The notes under the pieces were generated by a model that was given only the letters and a program-made list of their open reading frames with translations, was not told the origin of the DNA and made no database searches. Shown here in pieces: positions 45,239 through 54,017 of a DNA stretch of 64,000 nt (position 1 is the first letter of the stretch; the number at the start of each line of letters is the position of its first letter). The DNA is from Flavobacterium cauense R2A-7. Lineage in GTDB: Bacteria; Bacteroidota; Bacteroidia; Flavobacteriales; Flavobacteriaceae. The position numbers and the translations under genes are program-made. The DNA lies in contig NZ_AVBI01000012.1 of assembly GCF_000498475.1 (NCBI RefSeq), forward strand, positions 310,001-374,000, given 5' to 3'.

Positions 45239-45295
45239 ATGTATACTCTTTAAATTCTGTGATGTGCCTTATCGAATTACTAACTTATAATTCTT

Positions 45296-46348
45296 TTATC
45301 GCTCCCGCAACAAAGCCATTAATTTTTCCAGTTGGGACTGAACCGTAAACCTGCGTTCAATCAATTGTCTTCCTGACGAACCAAAAGTACGACATTTGTC
45401 TTTCTCATTGCTCAATTCCTCCAAAGCATTGAACCAATCCGCAGCGTCTTTGGCAAGAAAACCGTTATCTCCTTCCGAAACCACTTCACTATTCATTCCT
45501 ACCGGAGAAGCCACAACCGAAATCCCGCACGCCATGTACTGAATAAGTTTATAGGAACATTTTCCTTTCTCCCACGGAGAATCTTCCAAAGGCATAATGC
45601 CGATATCAAAGGCAGAAATAGCGCTGACTTCGGAATCTTCTGTCCAGTCTATAAATTGTATCGGAAAAGAAACCGAACCCGCTTCTTTAGCGCCAACAAT
45701 CTGAACTTCGATGGGATATTGTTTTGCAAGCTTTTCAAAAACCGGAAAAATCGTTTTCACATATTTAAAGGTCGAAGGCGAACCAATCCAACCGATTACC
45801 GTTTTATCCTGACGAAATATTTGCTTGGGATGGTATCTTTCAATATCAATAACCGTAGGAATCACAACCACTTCTTTTGCTCCCGCTTTTTGGGCCCGTT
45901 CCGCCAGATACTCATTTCCGGCGATAACTGTCTTAGCCGAACGCATGACCAAATCGATTTTATCTTTCAAGAAAAAACGGATCCATTTGTTCGGATTTAA
46001 ATCATAATTATGAAAAATGGCATCGTCGTAATCCACAATGTATTTTACACCTAAAAACGCCAAAATTCTTTCTGTCCACGAAGGCAAATACGGAAAAATC
46101 TCTTTTTCAATTACGATTTTATCGTAACCGAAAACTGTAAAAAGCACAAAAAAACGTTTGATATAGGCTTTCAGGATTTCCACAACCGGCTTTTTACCGG
46201 AATACAATTTTTCAAGATAAGCATCATCAAACAACGGCTTAACAGTTACCGAAATTCCTTCGGCTTCGAGAAACGGAAAATACTGATAACTACGCAAACG
46301 GCTGCTGGCTCCTTTCCGACTGTATTTTGTCAAGTAAAGTACTTTCAT
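45296..46348 (-). CDS. Glycosyltransferase family 4
   Basis: 350 residues: VLYLTKYSRKGASSRLRSYQYFP at the N-terminus, KYIVDYDDAIFHNYD, VIAGNEYLAERA, VIGWIGSPSTFKYV and the donor-site region DIGIMPLEDSPWEKGKCSYKLIQYMACG. YDDA plus the KCxYKxxxYMA form mark a GT4 subgroup common in Bacteroidota glycan loci. The start overlaps the TGA of the gene upstream. It lies 57 bp before the Wzy-like pair. Donor unknown. Confidence 0.83.
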   Translation of the reverse strand: MKVLYLTKYSRKGASSRLRSYQYFPFLEAEGISVTVKPLFDDAYLEKLYSGKKPVVEILKAYIKRFFVLFTVFGYDKIVIEKEIFPYLPSWTERILAFLGVKYIVDYDDAIFHNYDLNPNKWIRFFLKDKIDLVMRSAKTVIAGNEYLAERAQKAGAKEVVVIPTVIDIERYHPKQIFRQDKTVIGWIGSPSTFKYVKTIFPVFEKLAKQYPIEVQIVGAKEAGSVSFPIQFIDWTEDSEVSAISAFDIGIMPLEDSPWEKGKCSYKLIQYMACGISVVASPVGMNSEVVSEGDNGFLAKDAADWFNALEELSNEKDKCRTFGSSGRQLIERRFTVQSQLEKLMALLRER

Positions 46349-47547
46349 AATTTTTCCAAAGCTTTTATATAACTCAAAGCACTGTTCTCGAGTGAGAAAT
46401 AGTGCAACCCGACCGAACGGATTTTAGTCTTGTCCCCCGTTTTCATTCGCGACAAAAAAGCAACCGCTTTTGCTATGGCATTTTCATCCTGATGCTGGTA
46501 TAAAAAACATTCTTCAAGTTGTTCAAAAACAACTTCGGTATCGCCTATTCCTGCCGACGCAATGGTAGGCAATCCCATCAACAAATATTCACCGAGCTTT
46601 ATCGGAGCAACGCCCTGCATACTGAAAGTGGGTTTTCGGATGGCAAAAGCAACGTCGGCTACATTTAAATAATCGGGTACTTCTGCAAAAGGAACGGAAA
46701 GCACTTTTATGTCATTCTTAAGCGGTTCCGGAATTCGTTCGTTGGCGAATTGGATATTTCCCGTAAGTATCAAAAATTTTGATTGTTTATTTTCCGAATG
46801 GTACTGACTAAAAACAGCCATCATTTCCTCCCAACCGTATTGAGGTCCAAGTGAACCGCAATACACAAAAACCACATCTTCGTCCGTAAAACCTAAAGCT
46901 TCTCGTTTTTTAGATTTGACAGCATAATTGGGCTGAAAAAAATTCACATTTCGGCCATTAAACACCACGAAGAATTTATCCCGATAGTTTTCGCCGATGG
47001 TTTTCAGATGAATGTCAATAGCTTTCTGCGAGCGGGTAATCACGCCATTGGCAGTTGTAAGCAATTTTGTTTCTTCACTTTTCAGCCAAAGATATTGCTT
47101 GCTGGTTTTCGATAGTCCTGAAAAGTCAACACGCTCTTCCAACGGCAAACCATCGGCATCGAACAGCACTTTTACTTTTTCAGTTTTTAACCGATTTACC
47201 ATAACCGCCGGCATGGTACTTCGCGGCATTACGATATCGATTTTATGTTTTCGGATGTACTTTCGGAGGATTGAAACGCCTTTAAAAACAGACCACAGAC
47301 TTCCCAATACCGCAATAGGTTTTCTGTAAATCGGTGCTGCCGTGTAGTGGATTCCAAGGTCATTCGCTGCTTTTTGAATCTGCTGTATTTTTACGGCATC
47401 GCTCCATGTAAACTGAAGCACATGAAAATTAAAATTGGTCGTATGTTTATTGATTTCGTTAAAAATCGGCAGGAACAATCCTTCCATGTAACTGGTTTGC
47501 GGTCCGTCCCAAGTAATGAAAAGAATATTTTGAGGCTTATTAGTCAT
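46345..47547 (-). CDS. Glycosyltransferase family 4
   Basis: 400 residues. N-terminal ILFITWDGPQTSYMEGLFLP, MPRSTMPAVMVN, VLFDADGLPLEERVDF, then NGVITRSQKAI, VVFNGRNVNFF, FVYCGSLGPQYGW and ADVAFAIRKPTFSMQGVAPIKLGEYLLMG. The WDGPQTSYMEGLF opening is a recognisable GT4 variant, and the donor-site Glu (KLGEYL) is in the expected place. Gap of 33 bp to the gene upstream, four-base overlap with the gene downstream. Confidence 0.8.
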   Translation of the reverse strand: MTNKPQNILFITWDGPQTSYMEGLFLPIFNEINKHTTNFNFHVLQFTWSDAVKIQQIQKAANDLGIHYTAAPIYRKPIAVLGSLWSVFKGVSILRKYIRKHKIDIVMPRSTMPAVMVNRLKTEKVKVLFDADGLPLEERVDFSGLSKTSKQYLWLKSEETKLLTTANGVITRSQKAIDIHLKTIGENYRDKFFVVFNGRNVNFFQPNYAVKSKKREALGFTDEDVVFVYCGSLGPQYGWEEMMAVFSQYHSENKQSKFLILTGNIQFANERIPEPLKNDIKVLSVPFAEVPDYLNVADVAFAIRKPTFSMQGVAPIKLGEYLLMGLPTIASAGIGDTEVVFEQLEECFLYQHQDENAIAKAVAFLSRMKTGDKTKIRSVGLHYFSLENSALSYIKALEKL

Positions 47548-47580
47548 TTTATTCGGCTTTATTCAAATCGGTTGAAATTT

Positions 47581-48714
47581 TCAGATATTGGCAATCTTTT
47601 TCTTTTTCAAGAGTTCTGAATATAAGGTTTTTACCCTTTTTACATATTGTTCTTCCGTATAATTTCCCATCGCTTTTTGGTATCCCGCTTTTCCCATTTC
47701 GGTCCGTAGCGATTCCGTATTGCATAAAATTTCCAGTTTTTGGGCTATTTCGACAACATTCTGTTTTTCAACAAGATATCCGGTTTTTTCATGATCCACG
47801 ATATATTGCATGCCTCCCACTTTTGTGGCTACAATCGGTACTTTACTTAGCATGGCTTCGGCCAGTACGAGTCCGAACGACTCATGTGCCGACACCAATG
47901 AAAAAACATCAAAAATGGCATAATATTTAGCCGTATCATCCTGATATCCTTCAAAAGTAACCGATTTTTCTATATTTAGTTGTTGCACCAAACGCTTGTA
48001 CTTTCCTTTTTCAGGTCCGTCGCCCACTAAAACCAAATGAACGTTCAGTCCTTTGCGAATGAGCATTTCAAAAGCTTTTATCAAGTCGGAAAACCTTTTG
48101 GTATTGTCATTTATCATTCTTCCGACAGAACCGATAATAATTTTTTCGGCAGCGATACCAAGCGTAGCTTTCAGTTGCTCTGATTCCTTTTCGGAAACTT
48201 CCCTTGGAATAGCAACCCCATTGCTGATTAAATGTACCTTTTTCGGACTGATTTTAAGTGTCTCGGTAAGATAATTTGTTGACGCATGGGAAACACCCAC
48301 AACAGCATCGGCAAAAAAAGAAAAAAGGCGCATTAACAAATTCCCACGCCAAGATCGGTTTTGCGGATCGGAAGTTTCTTCGATAATAAGAACCGGAACA
48401 CGGCAAAACACACTCGAAACTGTAGCCATGGTAACCCCTTCAAAAACAGCTCCATGAACAATATGCGGCTGAAATTCACGGATAACCGAAATTACTTTTT
48501 TGTGTTTTTCCCAATCGAAAATGTTTTTCAATTTTCCAACGGCAATTACTTCCACGCCACAGTCTTTAATGCGTTCCGGAATTTCCCCACGGTAATGCGT
48601 ACAGATAATTTTGAGCTCGAATTCCTCTTTATTCAGCATTTTTGCCAGAGAAAGTCGTCTTCGCTCAACACCTCCGTAGGTAATGGATTCGACTATATTA
48701 AGGACGCGTATCAT
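47581..48714 (-). CDS. Glycosyltransferase family 4
   Basis: 377 residues. RVLNIVESITYGGVERRRLSLAKML is the family's acceptor-side glycine motif. HGAVFEGVTMATV, VVGVSHASTNYL, ISNGVAIPRE, IIGSVGRMINDNTKRFSDLI, LVGDGPEKGKY and VSAHESFGLVLAEAMLSKVPIV follow the canonical GT4 order. ATGA overlap with the next gene in transcription order. Specificity unknown. Confidence 0.88.
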   Translation of the reverse strand: MIRVLNIVESITYGGVERRRLSLAKMLNKEEFELKIICTHYRGEIPERIKDCGVEVIAVGKLKNIFDWEKHKKVISVIREFQPHIVHGAVFEGVTMATVSSVFCRVPVLIIEETSDPQNRSWRGNLLMRLFSFFADAVVGVSHASTNYLTETLKISPKKVHLISNGVAIPREVSEKESEQLKATLGIAAEKIIIGSVGRMINDNTKRFSDLIKAFEMLIRKGLNVHLVLVGDGPEKGKYKRLVQQLNIEKSVTFEGYQDDTAKYYAIFDVFSLVSAHESFGLVLAEAMLSKVPIVATKVGGMQYIVDHEKTGYLVEKQNVVEIAQKLEILCNTESLRTEMGKAGYQKAMGNYTEEQYVKRVKTLYSELLKKKKIANI

Positions 48715-49790
48715 GCTTTTTTGAGATAAATAGCGGTTAATGTTTCCAGATGTTTATCGATGGAATAATTTTCGACAATTGTATTTCTTCCGGCCTGACC
48801 TATTTGTTTTCGGGTTTCCGAATCTAAAGCAATAATGCTTTTTATTTTCCGGAACAACGCTTCATCATCCGCGGCTTCAACCAACCAACCATTCTGATTG
48901 TCGGTTATGATTTCTTCTGCTGCGCCCACTTTTGTGGTTAGAGAAGGCGTTCCGTTGTACAAAGCTTCCGCCAACGAATTTGAAAATCCTTCCGTAAAAG
49001 AGGTTAGCACATATAAATCCGATGCTTGTAAAAACGGAACCGGATCACTTTGAAAACCAACAAAAGTGACATTATTTTCGATTTGGAGTGCTGCCACCAG
49101 CGCTTCCAAAACTTTTCGGTGATTGCCTTCGCCTACAATGGTGTAGTGTACCGGAATTTTTTCGGATGTTAATTTAGCGGCAGCCTTGAGAACACTTTCG
49201 ATATTTTTAACCGGTTCCAATCTGGAAACCGAAACGATTGTGAAAAAATCCTTTTGCAATGTTTCCTTCTGAGCACTTCCTTTTTCGAATGAAAAAACAA
49301 CAAAATTGGACACTATTTTTAATTTTTGCTTCGGAATTGCGTACAATTTGTACAGATTATCGCAAACCATTTTCGATTCGCCCAACACATAATGCGATAA
49401 TTTAAAAATGACTCCAAATATTTTTTGTGCCAAAAAACCATGTTTCGGAATCCCGATTTCTTCCGCAACAACATTTTTTACGCCAGCCCATCGTGCCGCG
49501 AGAACGCCGTGAAAATTGGCTTCTGCACCAGAAGTATGCACTACGTCGGGTTGTTCCGCTTTAAAAAAACGATACAATCTGTAAATCGTCAATAAAGATG
49601 GAATACGGTAAGCCGATTCAAACAACACCACCCGTTTTCCGTTTGCTTTTATTTTCTCCGAAGCCACGCCGCCTTTTCCGATAGCACAGAAAATCCATTC
49701 GACCTGGGCATTCGTTGTGGTGGACAAATTGACCATCTTGGATTCAATTCCGCCAAAATCGAGAAATGTTGAAAGCCGGATTATTTTCAT
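48711..49790 (-). CDS. Glycosyltransferase family 4
   Basis: 359 residues: RLSTFLDFGGIESKMVNL, HTSGAEANFHGVLAARWAG, NVVAEEIGIP, IVSNFVVFSF, IVSVSRLEPVKNI, IVGEGNHRKVL and LTSFTEGFSNSLAEALYNGTP. All main GT4 donor-site elements are present. The start overlaps the stop of the pyruvyltransferase-like gene (ATGA). Part of a run of four GT4 genes with tight coupling. Confidence 0.88.
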   Translation of the reverse strand: MKIIRLSTFLDFGGIESKMVNLSTTTNAQVEWIFCAIGKGGVASEKIKANGKRVVLFESAYRIPSLLTIYRLYRFFKAEQPDVVHTSGAEANFHGVLAARWAGVKNVVAEEIGIPKHGFLAQKIFGVIFKLSHYVLGESKMVCDNLYKLYAIPKQKLKIVSNFVVFSFEKGSAQKETLQKDFFTIVSVSRLEPVKNIESVLKAAAKLTSEKIPVHYTIVGEGNHRKVLEALVAALQIENNVTFVGFQSDPVPFLQASDLYVLTSFTEGFSNSLAEALYNGTPSLTTKVGAAEEIITDNQNGWLVEAADDEALFRKIKSIIALDSETRKQIGQAGRNTIVENYSIDKHLETLTAIYLKKA

Positions 49791-50752
49791 TTACTGAATT
49801 GGTTTTTCCATCGGTTAATATCTTCCAAAGGGATAGCGATATCCAATGTTAAATCGGAATTTATTATATTTTCGATTGTATCTATTTCACTTCGAAGCAC
49901 CACAGGCAAGTTAAAATCTTTTTGTTTTTCAATGGCCCGGTTATCGATTCCGATAATTACAGTGCGTCTTCCTTTCTGTAAGGCACGGATTCCACCGTGA
50001 AGTCGGGTTCCGATATAATCGCAGTCGTTATTTTCCAAAAAGAAATCGTAGGATTTTAAATTCGGATTTACGATATGAATTTTCGCATCGGTTAAACGTT
50101 GCAGATAGCTTGCATCCAGTCGCCCTTGCGGCCAGAAATAAACTTCTTTGTAATTCCGGAGCAAAATATCCACCAGTTGTTTGTCGGCCTTCTCATCACA
50201 GTCATAATCCGTTAATGTGAAAACGACTTTATCGGATTTCGTTTTGGGAATGGTATCACAATGCGTTTTGGTTAAGGTCCACATCGTGGGACAACCGGTA
50301 TTGATTACGTTATGGATTCCGATATCGGCCAGCTTTTGTTGTGTGTATTTATCCCTTACAGAATGCAGTGCTTCTGTCGTTAAAATTCTTTGCAGTATGG
50401 TCTTGGTGTACAAATTCGTTTGCTGTTGGTACTGTCGCCAGCCCACACCTAACAGGAGAACGTTTTTCGGAATAAAAAAGACATCAAAAAGATCCAGTTT
50501 CCATTGTTTGTACTTGTTCATTTTGGAGGAAAGTATGTTCGATCCGCCCACGATGCCGAAATCCGAATGCCGAATCAGGGACAAACCGGAAATTCCGATC
50601 TTATCGTGTGAAGCCACTCTGCAAATTCTATTGGCTGCAAAAACATTATATATTTCGCGGTTGACGGCATCCATAATAATCTCATCTCCAACGTTATTGG
50701 TAGCGATAGAGGTATCAAACAATGTTACTTGATTTTTGCTCAGCTGACTCAT
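49787..50752 (-). CDS. Polysaccharide pyruvyl transferase family protein
   Basis: 321 residues. The N-terminal NVGDEIIMDAV loop, the GGSNILSSKMNKYKQW segment, LLLGVGWRQYQQQ, SVRDKYTQQKLADIG, GCPTMWTL and GTRLHGGIRALQKGRRTVIIGIDNRA fit the PS_pyruv_trans family. The His in RLHGG is the conserved catalytic candidate. Such enzymes add a pyruvate ketal to a sugar using phosphoenolpyruvate, placing a negative charge on the glycan. Some relatives have other roles, so the activity is probable rather than certain. A 60-bp gap precedes it. Confidence 0.82.
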   Translation of the reverse strand: MSQLSKNQVTLFDTSIATNNVGDEIIMDAVNREIYNVFAANRICRVASHDKIGISGLSLIRHSDFGIVGGSNILSSKMNKYKQWKLDLFDVFFIPKNVLLLGVGWRQYQQQTNLYTKTILQRILTTEALHSVRDKYTQQKLADIGIHNVINTGCPTMWTLTKTHCDTIPKTKSDKVVFTLTDYDCDEKADKQLVDILLRNYKEVYFWPQGRLDASYLQRLTDAKIHIVNPNLKSYDFFLENNDCDYIGTRLHGGIRALQKGRRTVIIGIDNRAIEKQKDFNLPVVLRSEIDTIENIINSDLTLDIAIPLEDINRWKNQFSK

Positions 50753-50812
50753 TTTAAAAACTTACAATTACATTAAATTCACTAACAATAAAGGTTTGAC
50801 ACCCTATTGCAT

Positions 50813-52234
50813 TTATTTCTTTCTTGATTTAAAATCTGTCATTTTTTTATACAGAAAAAAAGCAAGATAACCGGAAATACCAATTGATATAACCGATGCC
50901 ACAATTTTATTGACTGTGGAAATATCCCGCATCAAATACGAAACCAAGGCTAAAACACCCGTAGCGGAAACCCAAAGAAAAGGATAATAATTAACCGTGC
51001 AGTTTTCTTTGAAATCTTTGATAAAATAACCCGAATATCCCATGAACATCAAACTTACAAAGGTAGTAACTGCGGCAATTTTATAACCACAAACAGGGAT
51101 TAAAAATAAATTCATCAAAACATTTGATACTCCGGCAATAAAGGTGATTTTCCAGAGGATTTGCGTTTTTTCCAGGTATAACAGTTTGTTGATTGCCCCA
51201 TAATACATTGCTCTGTAATTATAAGCCATCACTATAATGATCCCCAACGGATATGTTGCCGCTAAAGTGTCGTTCTTAATTAACAACTGAAAAATTTCTT
51301 TCAGCCACAAACAAACCAGAAAAGACGCGATAAAAAATACTGCCTGAAGCACAAACACAAGTTCACGGGCGCCTTTTTCATCCTTATTTTTATAACATTC
51401 GTTCATTAGGGGCGTAATGGCAAAACCACTTACCATTCCGATGGAATTGAAAAAATTTCCCACCGTATAAGCCGCGTTGTATTTTCCGATGTCACCAATG
51501 GGTACCGAAAGGCGTTCCATGACGATTTTATCGGACGAATTCAGTAAAAAAGACGAATAATAGTGCGGGATGGTCGGCAAGGTAATTTTCAGATACGACT
51601 TTATTCTTCTCACCGAGAATTTAAATACCGGAGTCAGTTTAAATTTGTATACCATCGGATAAAAGTAGGAGGCATTATTTAACACCGACACGATGAATAA
51701 CGAATAAAACCATCCCAAATAGCCCAATTTAAGATAGGCTATGAAAAAAATATTCAGCAAAACCGTCAGCGTTCCGAAAACAGCGGTTCGCATGGCGATG
51801 GAAAACGGCATTTGTTTTATCTGAAAAAGGGTTGAACCGATGGCTCCGGTCGGACCAAAAAACAATCCGGCACCAATATTCAGAAAGATTACCAGCCAGA
51901 TATTTGAGACTTCTTTCGGCATGAGCAGCCACAAAAGAGCAACTTTAACCAGTAAAAAGACGATGTTCCATAGCATTAAAAACCCGTAAATTTCTCTCCA
52001 GACTTTCAAAAACCAATTGGGATGTTTGTAATAACTGTTGACCAAAATAACCCTCAAGCCTAATGAACCAAAGACTTCAATGGCAGCCATATAGGAGGTG
52101 ATCAAACCAAAAATACCGTAATCCTGTTCCGTCAGGTATTTGGTGATGAAGGGCAACGAAAAAATTCCGGCAATTTTAGGAATCTGATTGGCAAACCCGT
52201 AAATAAAAGTATGTGAAAAAAGTTTTTTTAACAT
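50813..52234 (-). CDS. wzx: Oligosaccharide flippase (Wzx)
   Basis: 473 residues with about 12-14 membrane helices. The N-terminal FSHTFIYGFANQIPKIAGIFSLPFI and YLTEQDYGIFGLI are diagnostic of the polysaccharide flippase (MOP/MVF) superfamily, as is SSDKIVMERL in the middle. It moves undecaprenyl-linked repeat units to the outer leaflet of the inner membrane. This is the only flippase seen in the window and coexists with the Wzm/Wzt exporter. Two bases separate it from the acyltransferase gene upstream. Confidence 0.9.
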   Translation of the reverse strand: MLKKLFSHTFIYGFANQIPKIAGIFSLPFITKYLTEQDYGIFGLITSYMAAIEVFGSLGLRVILVNSYYKHPNWFLKVWREIYGFLMLWNIVFLLVKVALLWLLMPKEVSNIWLVIFLNIGAGLFFGPTGAIGSTLFQIKQMPFSIAMRTAVFGTLTVLLNIFFIAYLKLGYLGWFYSLFIVSVLNNASYFYPMVYKFKLTPVFKFSVRRIKSYLKITLPTIPHYYSSFLLNSSDKIVMERLSVPIGDIGKYNAAYTVGNFFNSIGMVSGFAITPLMNECYKNKDEKGARELVFVLQAVFFIASFLVCLWLKEIFQLLIKNDTLAATYPLGIIIVMAYNYRAMYYGAINKLLYLEKTQILWKITFIAGVSNVLMNLFLIPVCGYKIAAVTTFVSLMFMGYSGYFIKDFKENCTVNYYPFLWVSATGVLALVSYLMRDISTVNKIVASVISIGISGYLAFFLYKKMTDFKSRKK

Positions 52235-52236
52235 TA

Positions 52237-52743
52237 CTAATGGAATTTACCTTCGTTTTTCAGTCTGTAATAATGTTCTTCGTCGCGGTATTTAAAAACC
52301 GTTGCCGGATTTCCGCCGGCTATTCCTAATTTCGGAATATCTTTCACAATTACCGCACCCGCCTGAATGATTGCGCCTTCGCCAATGGTAACGCCGCCCA
52401 AAATCAGGACACCGTGGCCCAGCCAGACATTGTCTTCAATAATAACTTCTTTCACGATATACGTGCTGTCATAAGGAATTGTATCCCCTTTATAATTATG
52501 GGTATCCGTAATAATAACACAATCCATTCCGGAGTGAAAATTATCTCCGATTTCGACTTTTCCGTTGCCCAGAATTCGCAAACCGTTAAAATGAACGTTG
52601 TGTCCCAAACGGGTTTTTCGGTTTACGTAAGACAGTCCGTTAACCGTAATTTCGCCTTTGATATATTCTGCCGTTTTGAGAATTTGCTTTTTGTAAAGCG
52701 ATTTTCTCCAACGTTTGATCTTATTTATAAGTACTCCTATCAT
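52237..52743 (-). CDS. Hexapeptide-repeat acyltransferase (WbbJ-like)
   Basis: 168 residues. Beta-helix repeats: NRKTRLGHNVHFN, GKVEIGDNFHSGMDCVIITDTHNY, EVIIEDNVWLGHGVLILGGVTIGEGAIIQAGAVIV. The tail is GIAGGNPATVFKYRDEEHYYRL. The TDTHNY His lies where the catalytic His of the WbbJ/NodL group is found. Likely a sugar O-acetyltransferase in the cytosol. ATGA overlap with the RPHP-type transferase gene upstream ties it to nonulosonate module 2, so it may acetylate that sugar. Confidence 0.82.
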   Translation of the reverse strand: MIGVLINKIKRWRKSLYKKQILKTAEYIKGEITVNGLSYVNRKTRLGHNVHFNGLRILGNGKVEIGDNFHSGMDCVIITDTHNYKGDTIPYDSTYIVKEVIIEDNVWLGHGVLILGGVTIGEGAIIQAGAVIVKDIPKLGIAGGNPATVFKYRDEEHYYRLKNEGKFH

Positions 52744-54017
52744 GCTTCCAGCAGGTAATTTAAAATCAGTTCTTTAGATTTATTTTCATTTACAGTATTT
52801 ACGGTACTGCAGTAATATTGACACTTTTGATAATGTTGTTCCACGGCTTCGTACGATAATGAATTTATTTCCCTTTCAATATCCCGAATGGCCGCAACCG
52901 GAGTTGTAATGCCATGTTTTACAAATCCATACAGATCAAATTGCGCCACACCGTCATCAATATAAATTGTTTTTACTTTCATCAGGGCTGCTTCCAATAT
53001 GATAGAGGATTCGCCGGATATCATTACATCGATGTTCTTTATAAATTCATGCGGTCGTTCCTGTCGCGCATTGGAAATTTCCACATCGAACGATTCCAGA
53101 AATTTATAAAACTTCTCAGAATTCCCAGGGTGAGGTCGCAACACCACTCGGCTAACCGCTTTCGATTTTTTAACCACCGCAATGAGTTCGTTCAGTAAGG
53201 CTTCCGAATAATATGGTTTCAAACAAATGCCCACGGAAATTTGCTCCGTATCGCATCGTTTTTTATAGGCCAGCAAACCATCCATCCGCGCAATCCCCAC
53301 GAGTTGCTGTACTTTGGCCAGACTTCCTATTTTTCGGTACGTATCCACTGCCTGTTGTCCTTCCAACAAGGCGACATCCGGTAATAATTTCGGAAAAACT
53401 TCGGAAACGGAAGCGTGCTGAATGTAATAACTGGGAACCCGCTTATTTTTGGCAGCCAACAAAAGCCCCAACGGTTTTATATTATGATCGTTCGTTAAAA
53501 CGATTTTTTCACATTGAGAAGATTGTATATAGCTTTCAAAAAGTTTTACCGAAGCCATAAACACCGCTAAATTCACATAAATGTGTGCTGTGTTTATAAT
53601 GCCTTTGTTTTTACGGGCGTATTTCCCGGAAAGGCATACCGCTTTAGGAAAAAACAGAAGCGCGGATAAAAAGAGTTTTCGATTATTGAATACGATGGTA
53701 TCAAAACCTTCCAGACTTACGTTATTATTGAGCACAAATAAAACATTCTTCCGGTCCTTTTCTTCCATTTTAGTAAAAACATCTATAATCGCATTTTTCT
53801 GATTCAATGTTTCAATGTACACCAAATGCCTGTAGTTCTTTTTTATGGCGTCTTTGGAAGGCTTTTTAAAATTCTTCCAAAAATGAAGTACTAAAGAACC
53901 AAAAGCTCTCAGCAGGGAAAATTTTTCAATCTTTGGATTAAAGGCATATACTTTTTCACCTAGGCGAATTCCAAAATATTGATTGAAGTAAAAAACTATT
54001 TTGGCATTCTTATACAT
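52740..54017 (-). CDS. Putative GT-B glycosyltransferase with RPHP motif (capsule/Kdo-transferase-like)
   Basis: 425 residues. N-terminal half without clear motifs (VLFVLNNNVSLEGF, IVLTNDHNIKPLG). Around 198-203 it has YIQHAS, then GIARMDGL, VGICLKPYY, VVLRPHPG (291-298) and MISGESSIILEAALM (332-346). The RPHP motif followed by a Ser-rich loop is typical of transferases using CMP- or CDP-activated donors, such as capsule Kdo and CDP-glycerol enzymes. Its eight-base overlap with the DUF4910 gene makes it the best candidate transferase for the nonulosonate made by module 2. That role is inferred. Confidence 0.62.
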   Translation of the reverse strand: MYKNAKIVFYFNQYFGIRLGEKVYAFNPKIEKFSLLRAFGSLVLHFWKNFKKPSKDAIKKNYRHLVYIETLNQKNAIIDVFTKMEEKDRKNVLFVLNNNVSLEGFDTIVFNNRKLFLSALLFFPKAVCLSGKYARKNKGIINTAHIYVNLAVFMASVKLFESYIQSSQCEKIVLTNDHNIKPLGLLLAAKNKRVPSYYIQHASVSEVFPKLLPDVALLEGQQAVDTYRKIGSLAKVQQLVGIARMDGLLAYKKRCDTEQISVGICLKPYYSEALLNELIAVVKKSKAVSRVVLRPHPGNSEKFYKFLESFDVEISNARQERPHEFIKNIDVMISGESSIILEAALMKVKTIYIDDGVAQFDLYGFVKHGITTPVAAIRDIEREINSLSYEAVEQHYQKCQYYCSTVNTVNENKSKELILNYLLEA

